Below, in pieces: positions 1 to 8,900 of a stretch of DNA of 64,000 nucleotides. Made by a program: the position numbers and the translations under genes. The notes below the pieces were generated by a model. That model was not told the DNA's origin and did not search any database. It saw only the letters and a program-made list of their open reading frames with translations. This DNA comes from Hyphomicrobiaceae bacterium (GTDB lineage: Bacteria > Pseudomonadota > Alphaproteobacteria > Rhizobiales > Aestuariivirgaceae). Every line of letters begins with the position of its first letter. Position 1 is the stretch's first letter. The DNA is taken from NCBI GenBank assembly GCA_900298995.1, contig OMIC01000002.1:1-64000 (forward strand), in the 5' to 3' direction.

Positions 1-57
1 GCGGGAACCGCGGCGGATGGCGCCGATGGCGCGGGCGGCAATGGCGGCACGGGCGGC
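1..57 (+). repeat. 57-bp perfect direct repeat, copy 1 (copy 2 at 346-402)
   Basis: Bases 1-57 are identical to bases 346-402, an offset of 345 bp or 115 codons, inside the Gly-rich passenger. The repeat may continue to the left of the window. Identity at silent positions points to recent duplication rather than selection on protein sequence. Confidence 0.85.
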
Positions 58-3000
58 GGCAGTGCCGCTGATGGCAATGGCGGCGCGGGCGGCACGGGTG
101 GCGCGGGCGGAAATGGCTATGATGGCGGCGCGGGCCAGAACGGCGGCAATGGCGGTGCTGGCGGTGACGGCGGCCTCGGCGGCACGGGCGCGACCGATGG
201 AACGGATGGCGCGGGTGGCGCGGGCGGCACGGGTGGCAATGGCGGCAGCGGCACGGCCGGGACGGACAGCACCAGTGCGGGCGTGAACGGCGGCAATGGC
301 GGCGCTGCCGGCAATGGCGGCAATGGCGGTGCCGGCGGCAATGGCGCGGGAACCGCGGCGGATGGCGCCGATGGCGCGGGCGGCAATGGCGGCACGGGCG
401 GCTCTGGTGGCGATGGCTTCAGCGGCGGCGCGGGCACGGGCCTCGACGGCACGAATGGCGGCAATGGTGGCGCGGGCGGCACGGGCGGCCTCGGCGGTGG
501 TACAACGGGCCTGGCCGGAAACGATGGCGCGGGCGGCGCGGGCGGCGCGGGCGGCAATGGCGGCTCGGGTGCGACCGGAACCTCGACCAGCCAGAACGGC
601 GGCGACGGCGGCAATGCCGGCGCGGGCGGCGCAGGCGGCACGGGCGGCGGCAGTGCCGCTGATGGCAATGGCGGCGCGGGCGGCACGGGTGGCGCGGGCG
701 GAAATGGCTTCAGCGGCGTTGCGGGCACGGGCCAGGGCGGCAGCGATGCCGGCAATGGCGGTGCAGGTGGTGCCGGTGGCTCCAGTGCAGGCGGCACGGC
801 CGGCAATGGTGGTGCGGGTGGCAATGGTGGCGCCGGCGGCACAGGCGCCACAGGCAACACGGCTGGCACCAATGGTGACGGCGGTGATGCCGGCAGCGGC
901 GGCACCGGCGGCAGTGGCGGCGTGGGCGGTACAACGACCTCCGGAATAGCAGGCAATGGCGGCGCGGGCGGCAATGGCGGTGCCGGCGGCAATGGCGGCG
1001 CGGGATCAAACCCATTGCTCAATGTGGGTGGCGATGGCGGCAATGCCGGCAACGGCGGCGCTGCCGGAAATGGCGGCGCGGGTGGAAGCTCCGTCACCAC
1101 CACGGGCGGCAATGGAGGCGCGGGCGGCAATGGCGGCGCAGCCGGCAATGGCGGCAATGGCGCGGATGGTGACGCGATCTGGCTCGATGCTGGCAATGGT
1201 GGCAATGGCGGCAACATCGGCTCTGCCGGAACAGGCGGTGCGGGCGGCACCGGCGGGACTGGCAACGGCGCCAGTGGCGCCAATGGCACGGCCAGCACCT
1301 CAGGCGGCAATGGCGGCGATGGCGGCGATGGCGCCAGCACCACCGTGACAAACCCGAATGACGGCGGCAATGGCGGCAATGGCGGCAATGGCGGTACGGT
1401 CGGAAACGGCGGCAATGGCGGCAATGGCGGCACTGCAGAGGCCGGAAACGGCGGCACCGGCGGCACTGGCGGCAATGGCGGGGCGACCTCGGGCAATGGC
1501 GGCAATGGCGGCAACGGCGGCGATGGAGCCGCACAAGGCAGCGGCGCGAAGGGGATCGGCGGTGCGGGTGGCGGCGGCGGCTCCAGCAACACCGGCACGG
1601 GCGGCAGTGGCGGCAATGGCGGCGCAGCCTCCTCGAATGGAACAAACAGCATCGCGAACGGTGGTGCCGGTGGTGACGGCGGTTCCAGCACGTCAGGAAG
1701 TGCCGGAGACGCCGGTAATGGCGGAGACGCCACGTCGAGCGGCAATTTCAGCGTGGCGAATGGCGGCAGTGGCGGCACAGGCGGCAATGGATCGGCCGGC
1801 AATGGCGGTGATGGCGGCGACGGCGGCAACGCAACATCCAACAGCCCCGGTGGAACAGCCAATGCCGGCGATGGCGGCGACGGCGGCACGGGCGGCGGCA
1901 ATGGCGGCGATGGCGGTGACGCCACGGCGAACGGACATGCTGGCACCGCCAATGGCGGCGACGGTGGCGACGGCGTCGGCGGTGGAACGCCCGGGGATGG
2001 CGGCACAGCCACGGCCATTGGTACGGCCGGAACAGCCACACCAGGCACCACTGGCACGGCGCGACTTGCCGCGAAAGGCTTCACGGCCAAGGCCGCGCCC
2101 GGCCTCGATGGCGGTGATGGCGGCACGGGTGGCAATGGCGGCGCGGGTGGCATTGGTGGCGAGGGCGGCGAAGCCGGGCTCGGCAGCGAGGCTGCGGATG
2201 GCGGCGCCGCGGTGCTTCTCTCCGGCGGTGGCAATTCGGTCTGGAATGAGGGCACCATGCTCGGCGGAAACGCCGGCGGCCCCGGGGCCGACGGTGGCGC
2301 GGGCATTCATGTGGTGTCCGGCGCGACCGTCTCCGAGATCATCAACCAGGGCGTGATCACCGGCGGCATCGGCGGCGACGGTGCGGTTGCCGCAGGCATC
2401 CGCAATGATGGCGGAACCATCGCGAGGCTGGTGAACGGCCAGGGCGGGGATTCGGCCGCAGCCCTCACTTATATGGGCGACCTGCCGGACAACTATGAGA
2501 TCATCATCTCCTCGGCCACGGATTACGGTCAGCTCAACGTGCTCTCCTACAACAAGGGTGATGCGATGACCGTGGGGGTGAGCAATCTCAGCACCCACCT
2601 CAAGTCCGGCGACTATGCGACGGTGATCTCCGGCGTCGATGCCGAAGACCTCGCCAACTCCGATCAGGTGTTCGACGGTGGCAACGGCCTGCTGGCCGCC
2701 GTCATCAGCGGGAGCGTCACCGGCGACTGGGATCTGCGCCTGCTGAACTTCGGCAAGGACATGGGCGATCCGCAGTCCTTCCTGTTGCAGTCCAACTGGC
2801 TGGCGATGCGCTACGCCCTCGACTATGACTGCAACCTGTTCGACGTGAACGGCGTGTGCGTGGCGCTGAGCGGGCAATATTCGTCCTACAACGGCCTCTA
2901 TGACGACAGTGAGTGGGCCGGCATCCTGACCGTCGCCAAGCAGATCGGCGACAAGACACGGATCGGTGGCTTCATCGACTTCCGGACCGGCCCCGACGAC

Positions 3001-3666
3001 GTGGACGGGATCAGCGACGTCAGCATGATGCCCATGTTCGGCCTGTTCCTCGGCTACTCCGAGTCGCCAGACGGCACCGGGCTTCAGGGCCGCATCGCGG
3101 CGGCCTATGAGCACGGCAACGCCGACTTCAGCCACATGAACATTCTTGGTTCGGCGGCGAAGGTCTCGGAGAATGCCGGCTTCGACACGATGGGCGCAGG
3201 CTTCGAACTGGGCTGGGGCTATGGCCTTGGCAATGGCCATGTGCTCACCCCCTTCGTCGGGCTTAATTATGTTGCGTCCACACGCGAGAGCTACGACGAG
3301 GGCAGCGATGGCGGCGCGGTTGCCGACCCGCTCAGCTTCGACAGCTTCGGGGCCAGCTACACGACCGGCATTCTCGGCCTCAGGGCCGAGGGACCGCTCT
3401 CGGATGTCGTGAGCTACCGGCTCGGCGCGGGCGTCGAGGCGCTCCTCAACTACGACGAGGACAGCTTCAAGGTCAGCGGCGACTTCGGAACCGCCTCCTA
3501 CGACAGTGCGCTGGACCCCAGCGACTGGATGCTGAGCGGTGCCGCGGGTCTGAGCTACATGTTCGACACCAACAAGGCGATCACGCTGGATGGCTATGTG
3601 CGCCAGGTCCAGGATGGCGAGGCGCCCTACGTCGCGATCAGCGCGGGCCTGAAGATGGGCTTCTGA
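1..3666 (+). CDS. Glycine-rich (PGRS-like) autotransporter, 5' end outside window
   Basis: The reading frame is open from the first base, so the 1221 visible residues lack the true N-terminus and signal peptide. Roughly the first 700 residues are almost pure Gly-Gly-X triplets (X mostly Asn, Ala, Thr, Asp or Ser), like the PGRS part of mycobacterial PE_PGRS proteins. A short basic, less Gly-rich island lies near nt 2050-2100. Then follow a passenger stretch with Asn-Gly-rich turns (about nt 2200-2700) and a C-terminal domain of alternating polar/aromatic strands ending in Gly-Phe, as expected of an autotransporter beta-barrel (type V secretion). The inferred role is a surface-displayed adhesin or matrix protein; the ligand is unknown. 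Codon use in the repeats is dominated by GGC and GCG. It ends 9 bases before the convergent sulfotransferase gene. The barrel call is firm; function is not. Confidence 0.85.
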   Translation, partial: AGTAADGADGAGGNGGTGGGSAADGNGGAGGTGGAGGNGYDGGAGQNGGNGGAGGDGGLGGTGATDGTDGAGGAGGTGGNGGSGTAGTDSTSAGVNGGNGGAAGNGGNGGAGGNGAGTAADGADGAGGNGGTGGSGGDGFSGGAGTGLDGTNGGNGGAGGTGGLGGGTTGLAGNDGAGGAGGAGGNGGSGATGTSTSQNGGDGGNAGAGGAGGTGGGSAADGNGGAGGTGGAGGNGFSGVAGTGQGGSDAGNGGAGGAGGSSAGGTAGNGGAGGNGGAGGTGATGNTAGTNGDGGDAGSGGTGGSGGVGGTTTSGIAGNGGAGGNGGAGGNGGAGSNPLLNVGGDGGNAGNGGAAGNGGAGGSSVTTTGGNGGAGGNGGAAGNGGNGADGDAIWLDAGNGGNGGNIGSAGTGGAGGTGGTGNGASGANGTASTSGGNGGDGGDGASTTVTNPNDGGNGGNGGNGGTVGNGGNGGNGGTAEAGNGGTGGTGGNGGATSGNGGNGGNGGDGAAQGSGAKGIGGAGGGGGSSNTGTGGSGGNGGAASSNGTNSIANGGAGGDGGSSTSGSAGDAGNGGDATSSGNFSVANGGSGGTGGNGSAGNGGDGGDGGNATSNSPGGTANAGDGGDGGTGGGNGGDGGDATANGHAGTANGGDGGDGVGGGTPGDGGTATAIGTAGTATPGTTGTARLAAKGFTAKAAPGLDGGDGGTGGNGGAGGIGGEGGEAGLGSEAADGGAAVLLSGGGNSVWNEGTMLGGNAGGPGADGGAGIHVVSGATVSEIINQGVITGGIGGDGAVAAGIRNDGGTIARLVNGQGGDSAAALTYMGDLPDNYEIIISSATDYGQLNVLSYNKGDAMTVGVSNLSTHLKSGDYATVISGVDAEDLANSDQVFDGGNGLLAAVISGSVTGDWDLRLLNFGKDMGDPQSFLLQSNWLAMRYALDYDCNLFDVNGVCVALSGQYSSYNGLYDDSEWAGILTVAKQIGDKTRIGGFIDFRTGPDDVDGISDVSMMPMFGLFLGYSESPDGTGLQGRIAAAYEHGNADFSHMNILGSAAKVSENAGFDTMGAGFELGWGYGLGNGHVLTPFVGLNYVASTRESYDEGSDGGAVADPLSFDSFGASYTTGILGLRAEGPLSDVVSYRLGAGVEALLNYDEDSFKVSGDFGTASYDSALDPSDWMLSGAAGLSYMFDTNKAITLDGYVRQVQDGEAPYVAISAGLKMGF
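43..118 (+). repeat. 76-bp perfect direct repeat, copy 1 (copy 2 at 634-709)
   Basis: Bases 43-118 and 634-709 match exactly, an offset of 591 bp or 197 codons, so exchange between the copies keeps the reading frame. It partly overlaps the 57-bp repeat. Confidence 0.85.
346..402 (+). repeat. 57-bp perfect direct repeat, copy 2
   Basis: Second copy of the sequence at 1-57; the match breaks at base 403, where the first copy goes on with another Gly codon and this one with Ser. Confidence 0.85.
634..709 (+). repeat. 76-bp perfect direct repeat, copy 2
   Basis: Second copy of the sequence at 43-118, lying in the same coding frame of the Gly-rich protein. Confidence 0.85.
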
Positions 3667-3675
3667 GACGCTCTG

Positions 3676-5637
3676 TCAGGCGCGCGGCAGGCTGTCAAAG
3701 GCCGTGCCGATCAGGGGCGCGAAGGCCTGCCAGGCCTCGGAGCTGCCGCTGTAGACGGCCTGGCGTACCTGTTGCGCCGAGGCCGTGCGCACGAGGCGCG
3801 CGTTGTCCTGGGGTGCGAGATAGGCATCGTGCCAGGCCAGGCCAAGGCTGCCGGTGAGGCGCCGCGTCCCGCTCGCGGGATCGCGGGTGAGCAGGTCGTA
3901 GTCGATCGTGATGATCCTGTCGCCGCACAGGCCAGACCACTGCGCCATCAGGCCCTGATAGAGGTGGTAATAGCGCACGAGATCATCGAGGTCATAGGCA
4001 AAGCCCAGACTGCGCGCCGCGAAATAGTGCTTGTAGTTGGACCAGCACACCGCCCGCGCATCACGGTGAAGGTGCAGGATGCGCGCCTGCGGCAACGCAG
4101 CCGCGATGAGCGGCACAAAGCGGAAATTGAGCGGCATCTTGTCGGCGACCCAGGGTCTGCCCCCGCTCAGGGGCGTGATCGCGGCCAGATATTGCGCGGC
4201 AAATTTCTGCAGCGCATCCCGTGACGGCGGCGTCCGGCCCGTTGCCAGATCAAGCCCGTAGTGCTTGACGAAATTGAGTTCGCCCGCGCCCTGTACATCG
4301 GGCCCTGCCGAGAGGATCTGCTCGATGAGCGTGGTGCCCGAGCGCGGCATGCCGGTGATGAACAATGGCACCGGATGCCCCGTAACGGGTGTGACATCCG
4401 CGCCCGCGCGGATGAGGCCAGGCGCTGCCGCAGCCAAGGCATCGAAGAGCCGCGCATCCTGATCGAAATCATAGGCAAGCGCCTCCCTGCGGAGGGCATT
4501 GGCTTCCCTGAGGGCCGCGAAGCTTGCCGCGATATCGCCGGTTTCCTCATGGGCTTTCGCCATGGCAAAGCACAGTTCGCTGCGCTCATCCCCGTTCATG
4601 CCAGGCTGTGCATGGGCCTCGCGCATCCTCTCGATCAGCGGGTCGTCCGGCGCATAGCGGTGGAGGCGGCTCAGGCCATAGAAGGCCGAGGCATGGTGCG
4701 GCGACTGCGCCAGCGCCGCCTCATAGCTCGCCACCGCCTCCTCACGCCGTCCCAGCTCGCTCAGCACATGACCGCGCGCGGCAAAAGCCTGCGGCGCGCC
4801 GGGAGCAAGGCGGATGGCCTCGTCATAACTCGCCAGCGCCTCCTCCAGCCGGCCCTGCTCGGTCAGCAGATCACCGCGCAAGCCGTGCGCCTGGGCGAGC
4901 GCGCCATCCAGCGCAAGGGTTTGTTCGGTCACCGTCAGGGCCTGCTGCGTGTGGCCCAGGTCACGGAGCGCCAGAGCCAGTTCAAAGGCGGTGGCGGCCC
5001 GTCGCGGGTCCAGCTGCCGGGCGCGCGCCAGAACCTCGGCCGCCTGCGACCAGTCCTTCCGGCGGCGCAGCACGCGGCCCAGTTCGAGCATGGCATCGGG
5101 CCAGCCCGGCCGTGCGGCGAGCAGGCGCAGCAACAGCTGCCGCGCCTCCTCGAGGCGGTTCGTCGCGGCAAGGCTCATGGCGAGCGTGAAGGCCGCTTCC
5201 ATATAGGAAGGCTTCAGTTTCAGCGCTGCCTCGGCATCGCGCCGCGCATCCTCTGCGCGGCCGAGTTCGAGCTGCGCCACGGCCCGGCCATTGAAGGCCT
5301 CGGCATAGTCAGGCTTGAGGGCAATGGCGCGCGCATAGCCTGCGACCGCATCTGCATGGGCGCGTCTGTCCACCAGGGTGTTGGCACGGTTCAGATGGGC
5401 GGCGGCACTTTGCGGACGCATGGCTATGGCGCGGTCGAGCAGCGCCTGGCTCTCGGCGAGCTGGCCGGTGCGGCGCAGCAGCGTGCCAAGAAGATGCACG
5501 ACATCAAAATGTCCGGGGTTCAGCCGCATGAGCTGGCGATAGACCGTCTCGGCGTCGGCGAGACGGTTCTGCTGGTGCAGCGCGATGGCCCTGTTGAGCT
5601 CGGACTGAAAGCGATCCGTACCCTTGCTGTTTTTCAT
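3676..5637 (-). CDS. TPR-repeat sulfotransferase
   Basis: A 653-residue two-part protein. Residues about 10-330 form a run of tetratricopeptide repeats (34-residue helical pairs with the usual Ala, Gly and Pro positions). Residues about 420-640 form a sulfotransferase domain with the PAPS-binding loop TGMPRSGTT at about 428-436 and a later HLHRDARAVCWSNYKHYFA-type segment that normally holds the 3'-phosphate-binding Arg/Ser. It should move sulfate from PAPS to a hydroxyl or tyrosine; TPR-sulfotransferases of this kind are common in alphaproteobacteria but the acceptor is rarely known. No signal peptide is visible. It lies downstream of the UDP-xylose genes on the same strand, 81 bases after them, which hints at a glycan acceptor. 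The ATG at 5637 is clear. Confidence 0.85.
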   Translation of the reverse strand: MKNSKGTDRFQSELNRAIALHQQNRLADAETVYRQLMRLNPGHFDVVHLLGTLLRRTGQLAESQALLDRAIAMRPQSAAAHLNRANTLVDRRAHADAVAGYARAIALKPDYAEAFNGRAVAQLELGRAEDARRDAEAALKLKPSYMEAAFTLAMSLAATNRLEEARQLLLRLLAARPGWPDAMLELGRVLRRRKDWSQAAEVLARARQLDPRRAATAFELALALRDLGHTQQALTVTEQTLALDGALAQAHGLRGDLLTEQGRLEEALASYDEAIRLAPGAPQAFAARGHVLSELGRREEAVASYEAALAQSPHHASAFYGLSRLHRYAPDDPLIERMREAHAQPGMNGDERSELCFAMAKAHEETGDIAASFAALREANALRREALAYDFDQDARLFDALAAAAPGLIRAGADVTPVTGHPVPLFITGMPRSGTTLIEQILSAGPDVQGAGELNFVKHYGLDLATGRTPPSRDALQKFAAQYLAAITPLSGGRPWVADKMPLNFRFVPLIAAALPQARILHLHRDARAVCWSNYKHYFAARSLGFAYDLDDLVRYYHLYQGLMAQWSGLCGDRIITIDYDLLTRDPASGTRRLTGSLGLAWHDAYLAPQDNARLVRTASAQQVRQAVYSGSSEAWQAFAPLIGTAFDSLPRA

Positions 5638-5718
5638 GACGGCCCGCGCGGTGTCCTTCTTGATGCCAGGCGCGAGGCCTAGCGCATCGGACGGGCCAGG
5701 GGAAGCGGCGCCGGAGGC

Positions 5719-6678
5719 TCAGGCGAGGTTTCGAAAATGAGCGATGGTGCGCACAAGGCCTTCTTTCAGCGGCACCGCAGGCGACCAGCCCAGCTCGCGC
5801 CGCGCGCGTTCGATATCGGGGCGGCGCTGGCGGGGATCATCCTCCGGCAAAGGCACATGCCTGATGCGCGCGCGCGATCCGGTCAGGCTGATCACCTGCT
5901 CGGCAAGCTCAAGCACCGTGAATTCCTCCGGATTGCCGAGATTGACCGGACCGGTGACATCTGCCGGAGCAGCCATCAACGCAAGACAGGCCGTGATCAT
6001 GTCATCGACATAGCAGAGGGAGCGCGTCTGTAGCCCGTCTCCGTGAATGGTGAGATCCTCGCCGGCCAGCGCCTGGGTGATGAAATTCGATACCACGCGC
6101 CCGTCCATCTCGTGCATGCGCGGGCCATAGGTGTTGAAGATGCGGGCCACCTTGATATCGACGCGGTGCTGACGGTGATAATCGAAAAACAGGGTTTCGG
6201 CACAGCGCTTGCCCTCGTCGTAGCAGGCGCGCGCTCCGATCGGATTCACATGCCCCCAGTAGTCTTCACGCTGCGGATGCACCTCGGGATCACCATAGAC
6301 CTCGCTGGTCGAGGCCTGGAAAATGCGGCAGCGCAGCCGCTTGGCAAGGCCCAGCATGTTGAGCGCGCCCATGACCGACGTTTTCGTGGTGAGCACGGGA
6401 TTGTGTTGATAGTGAACCGGCGAGGCGGGACAGGCGAGATTGTAGATCTCGTCGACCTCGAGCTTGAGTGGATTGCACACGTCGTGGCGGAGAAATTCGA
6501 AACGCGGGTTGCTGTGCAGATGCTCGATGTTGCGCTTCGTACCCGTGTAGAGATTGTCGGCGCAGATAACCTCGTGTCCCTGCGCGATCAACCGGTCGAT
6601 CAGATGCGAACCGAGAAAGCCCGCGCCGCCGGTGACAAGGACCCGCTTCCGGCTTTCATGCAGTCGCGGCATGGGCAC
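5719..6678 (-). CDS. UDP-glucuronate decarboxylase (UDP-xylose synthase)
   Basis: A short-chain dehydrogenase-fold enzyme that oxidises and decarboxylates UDP-glucuronic acid to UDP-xylose using bound NAD+. Visible hallmarks are the Rossmann motif [10 protein letters not shown] near the N-terminus, the catalytic Ser in TSEVYG, and the YDEGKR segment (YxxxK catalytic pair) typical of the UXS subgroup rather than of epimerases. The length (319 aa) suits bacterial UXS. The gene starts at a GTG right after the ugd stop codon; an ATG two codons further in (6672) is an equally good start. It follows the UDP-glucose dehydrogenase gene in an operon, so the two enzymes act in sequence: UDP-Glc to UDP-GlcA to UDP-Xyl. 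Confidence 0.9.
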   Translation of the reverse strand: MPMPRLHESRKRVLVTGGAGFLGSHLIDRLIAQGHEVICADNLYTGTKRNIEHLHSNPRFEFLRHDVCNPLKLEVDEIYNLACPASPVHYQHNPVLTTKTSVMGALNMLGLAKRLRCRIFQASTSEVYGDPEVHPQREDYWGHVNPIGARACYDEGKRCAETLFFDYHRQHRVDIKVARIFNTYGPRMHEMDGRVVSNFITQALAGEDLTIHGDGLQTRSLCYVDDMITACLALMAAPADVTGPVNLGNPEEFTVLELAEQVISLTGSRARIRHVPLPEDDPRQRRPDIERARRELGWSPAVPLKEGLVRTIAHFRNLA

Positions 6679-8040
6679 TCACGCCTGACCAGACCGGAAG
6701 GGCAGCACCGCCGCTACCGGCCGCTCCGCCGCCGTCACAGAGGCGCGGCCAACGGAGTGATAGGTGAGTCCGGCAGCACGCGCATCCTCCGGCGGAAACA
6801 GATTGCGGAAGTCGACCACGACAGGCTGGCGCATGGCGCGCGCGAGGCGGGTGAGATCGAGACCGCGGAACACATTCCATTCGGTAAGAATGACGGCGGC
6901 ATCCGCGCCCTCCGCCGCCCGGTAGGCATCATCGCACCAGACAACGGACTGGAACGCCTGGCGGCCATTGTCCATCGCCACGGGGTCAAAGGCAGTAATG
7001 ACGGCGCCGCCGGACTGCAATGCTGGAATCACCGTGAGCGCCGCCGAATCGCGGATGTCATCGGTGTCGGCCTTGAAGGCGATGCCCAGAATGGCGATGC
7101 GGCGGCCTGCGAGCCCGCCGGTGGCCTCCGCAATACGCTCCGCCAGCCGGTTCTTGCGCATCTCATTGGCGGCGATCACGTTTTCCACAATGGAGAAGGG
7201 CTGTCCCGCCTGACGGGCGGCGTGGGCCAGTGCTCGGGTGTCCTTTGGAAAGCAGGAACCGCCGAAGCCAGGGCCCGGCGCGAGGAACGCCGTGCCGATG
7301 CGCTTGTCGAGCCCCATGCCGCGGGTCACGTCAGTGATGTCGGCGCCCGTCTGCTCGCACAGATCGGCGAGTTGATTGACGAAGGCGATGCGGGTGGCAA
7401 GGAAGGTGTTGGCGGCGTATTTGATGACCTCGGCGGCCTCGCAACTGGTGACGAGGAGCGGAATGTTGCGCGCGGTGAGAGGCCGGTAGAGCTGGCGGAG
7501 CACGTTTTCAGCCCGCGCTGAAGCCACACCCACCACCACGCGGTCCGGCTGGGTGAAATCCTCGACGGCCGATCCTTCGCGCATGAATTCAGGATTGGAG
7601 GCCACTTCGAAATCAGCGCCGGGCCTGGCCTCGGCCATGAACGCGCGGAGCCGGGCAGCGGTTCCGGGCGGCACGGTGGACTTCGTGACGATGACGGTAA
7701 AGTCGCGAAGTGCTCCGGCCACTTCGCCGGCGGCTGCGAAGAGCTGCGAGAGATCGGCGCCATCCTCGCCCGGCCGGATGGGCGTTCCTACCGCAAGCAA
7801 GACCACATCGACGGATGCAACCGCCCCCGCCAGATCAGATGTGAACCGCAGCCGACCAGCCTTCCGGTTTGCCGCAACGATGGGTTCCAGTCCCATTTCA
7901 TAGATCGGGATACGTCCCTCTTCCAGCAGCGCCAGCTTGCGGGGATCCCGATCGACGCAGACGACCTCATGGCCGAAATCAGCGAAACAGGCAGCCGAGA
8001 CCAATCCTACATAGCCCGCGCCAACGACCGCGATCTTCAT
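6679..8040 (-). CDS. ugd: UDP-glucose 6-dehydrogenase
   Basis: A 453-aa enzyme that oxidises UDP-glucose to UDP-glucuronate with two NAD+. The N-terminal Rossmann motif GAGYVGLVSA, the catalytic cysteine in GFGGSCFPKD and the C-terminal UDP-binding domain are all present. The chosen ATG at 8040 gives the standard family N-terminus (MKIAVVGAGYVG); a longer frame runs upstream to 8118 but adds 26 residues with no family counterpart. The stop directly abuts the GTG of the decarboxylase gene, so the two are translationally close. The product feeds capsule, exopolysaccharide or LPS synthesis. Confidence 0.95.
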   Translation of the reverse strand: MKIAVVGAGYVGLVSAACFADFGHEVVCVDRDPRKLALLEEGRIPIYEMGLEPIVAANRKAGRLRFTSDLAGAVASVDVVLLAVGTPIRPGEDGADLSQLFAAAGEVAGALRDFTVIVTKSTVPPGTAARLRAFMAEARPGADFEVASNPEFMREGSAVEDFTQPDRVVVGVASARAENVLRQLYRPLTARNIPLLVTSCEAAEVIKYAANTFLATRIAFVNQLADLCEQTGADITDVTRGMGLDKRIGTAFLAPGPGFGGSCFPKDTRALAHAARQAGQPFSIVENVIAANEMRKNRLAERIAEATGGLAGRRIAILGIAFKADTDDIRDSAALTVIPALQSGGAVITAFDPVAMDNGRQAFQSVVWCDDAYRAAEGADAAVILTEWNVFRGLDLTRLARAMRQPVVVDFRNLFPPEDARAAGLTYHSVGRASVTAAERPVAAVLPFRSGQA

Positions 8041-8189
8041 CTGATGTTCCTTGATGTCAGACAGGACAACTGCGCCCTGTCTAACCTCTTCCGGGACGAA
8101 AGAAAACGGCCGCAGCAACGGGGTATTTGACCCGATCAGCCTTGTCTGTAGTCTGCACCCTGCCCCGCCGGGCCCGTCCGGAGAAGTTC

Positions 8190-8777
8190 ATGCCGTCATA
8201 TCCGGCCACGTCCGAAACAGCCACCCTTGCTCTCGCCCTGCTCTTCGCGGGCGGCGTCGTGCTCGGCCTCGCGAGCCTGTTGCCTGTACCAACACTGGCT
8301 GCCACGGGCCTGCTAGCCTTCGCGATGGCTGCCATAACAATCAATGATATCAGATATTTCCTGATTCCAGACCGAATATCGCTCCCGACCGTACTTCTGG
8401 GTGCTGTCGCCAACATCGTGGTGTTCCACGGCGGGGACTGGCGTGCCGGACTGACCGAAAGCGCCATAGGTGCCGGGTTGGCTGCGGGCGTGTTCTACGC
8501 CCTGCGCGTGTTCTACCACAGGTTCCGGGGCTTCGAGGGCCTCGGCCTGGGCGACGTCAAGCTCGCCGCCGCGGCGGGAAGCTGGCTGGGCTATGCCCCT
8601 CTCGCGATGGTGGTTCTGACCGCAACGCTTGCTGCGCTGGTGGTGGTTCTTCTCGTCACGGCGATTCGCCCCGGGAGCGGGATCAGCGCCACGACCCACA
8701 TCCCCTTCGGCAGTTTTCTGGCCCCGGCCATCCTGCTGTTCTGGATTCTGCGGCTGTTCGGATTCAGCCTGATCTGA
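8190..8777 (+). CDS. Prepilin peptidase (A24 family)
   Basis: A 195-aa integral membrane aspartic protease with about six hydrophobic segments. The two catalytic aspartates are seen in NDIRYFLIPD and in the GxGDxK motif GLGLGDVKL. It lacks the N-terminal cysteine-rich methyltransferase domain of full PilD/GspO, so it resembles the short CpaA/TadV-type enzymes. Next to gspD and facing the pseudopilin genes, it probably cleaves the leader peptides of GspG-K in this system. The ATG at 8190 has GGAG six bases upstream; a longer frame starting at 8127 lacks such a site. Confidence 0.85.
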   Translation: MPSYPATSETATLALALLFAGGVVLGLASLLPVPTLAATGLLAFAMAAITINDIRYFLIPDRISLPTVLLGAVANIVVFHGGDWRAGLTESAIGAGLAAGVFYALRVFYHRFRGFEGLGLGDVKLAAAAGSWLGYAPLAMVVLTATLAALVVVLLVTAIRPGSGISATTHIPFGSFLAPAILLFWILRLFGFSLI

Positions 8778-8889
8778 CAACCAGTTGTCGAAAACACGGA
8801 AGAATTCACTTAGCGAATCAATTGCGAACGTTCACAATTCGGTAACCATTGGTCACCGGCCCCCTTGGCAATGGGCGCGAGCGTTTCAC

Positions 8890-8893
8890 GGAG
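8890..8893 (+). promoter_or_regulatory. Ribosome binding site fixing a TTG start for gspD
   Basis: GGAG sits seven bases before the TTG at 8901. The earlier in-frame starts (TTG 8865, ATG 8871) lack a comparable site. An imperfect inverted repeat (7-base arms, one mismatch) at 8841-8857 lies just upstream and could be an operator. Confidence 0.55.
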
Positions 8894-8900
8894 TGATAAT

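Noticed and set aside
1300-2040. GGxGxD-like segments as RTX calcium repeats
   Set aside because: The array is GGX triplets without the nine-residue spacing and hydrophobic position of RTX, and the C-terminus is a barrel, not a type I secretion signal.
117-2306. Long minus-strand frame rich in Pro-Pro-Leu opposite the Gly-rich gene
   Set aside because: It is the reverse complement of GGC/GCG codons. It has no start context or domain and arises from the repeat composition; the same holds for the Ala/Met- and Arg/His-rich frames there.
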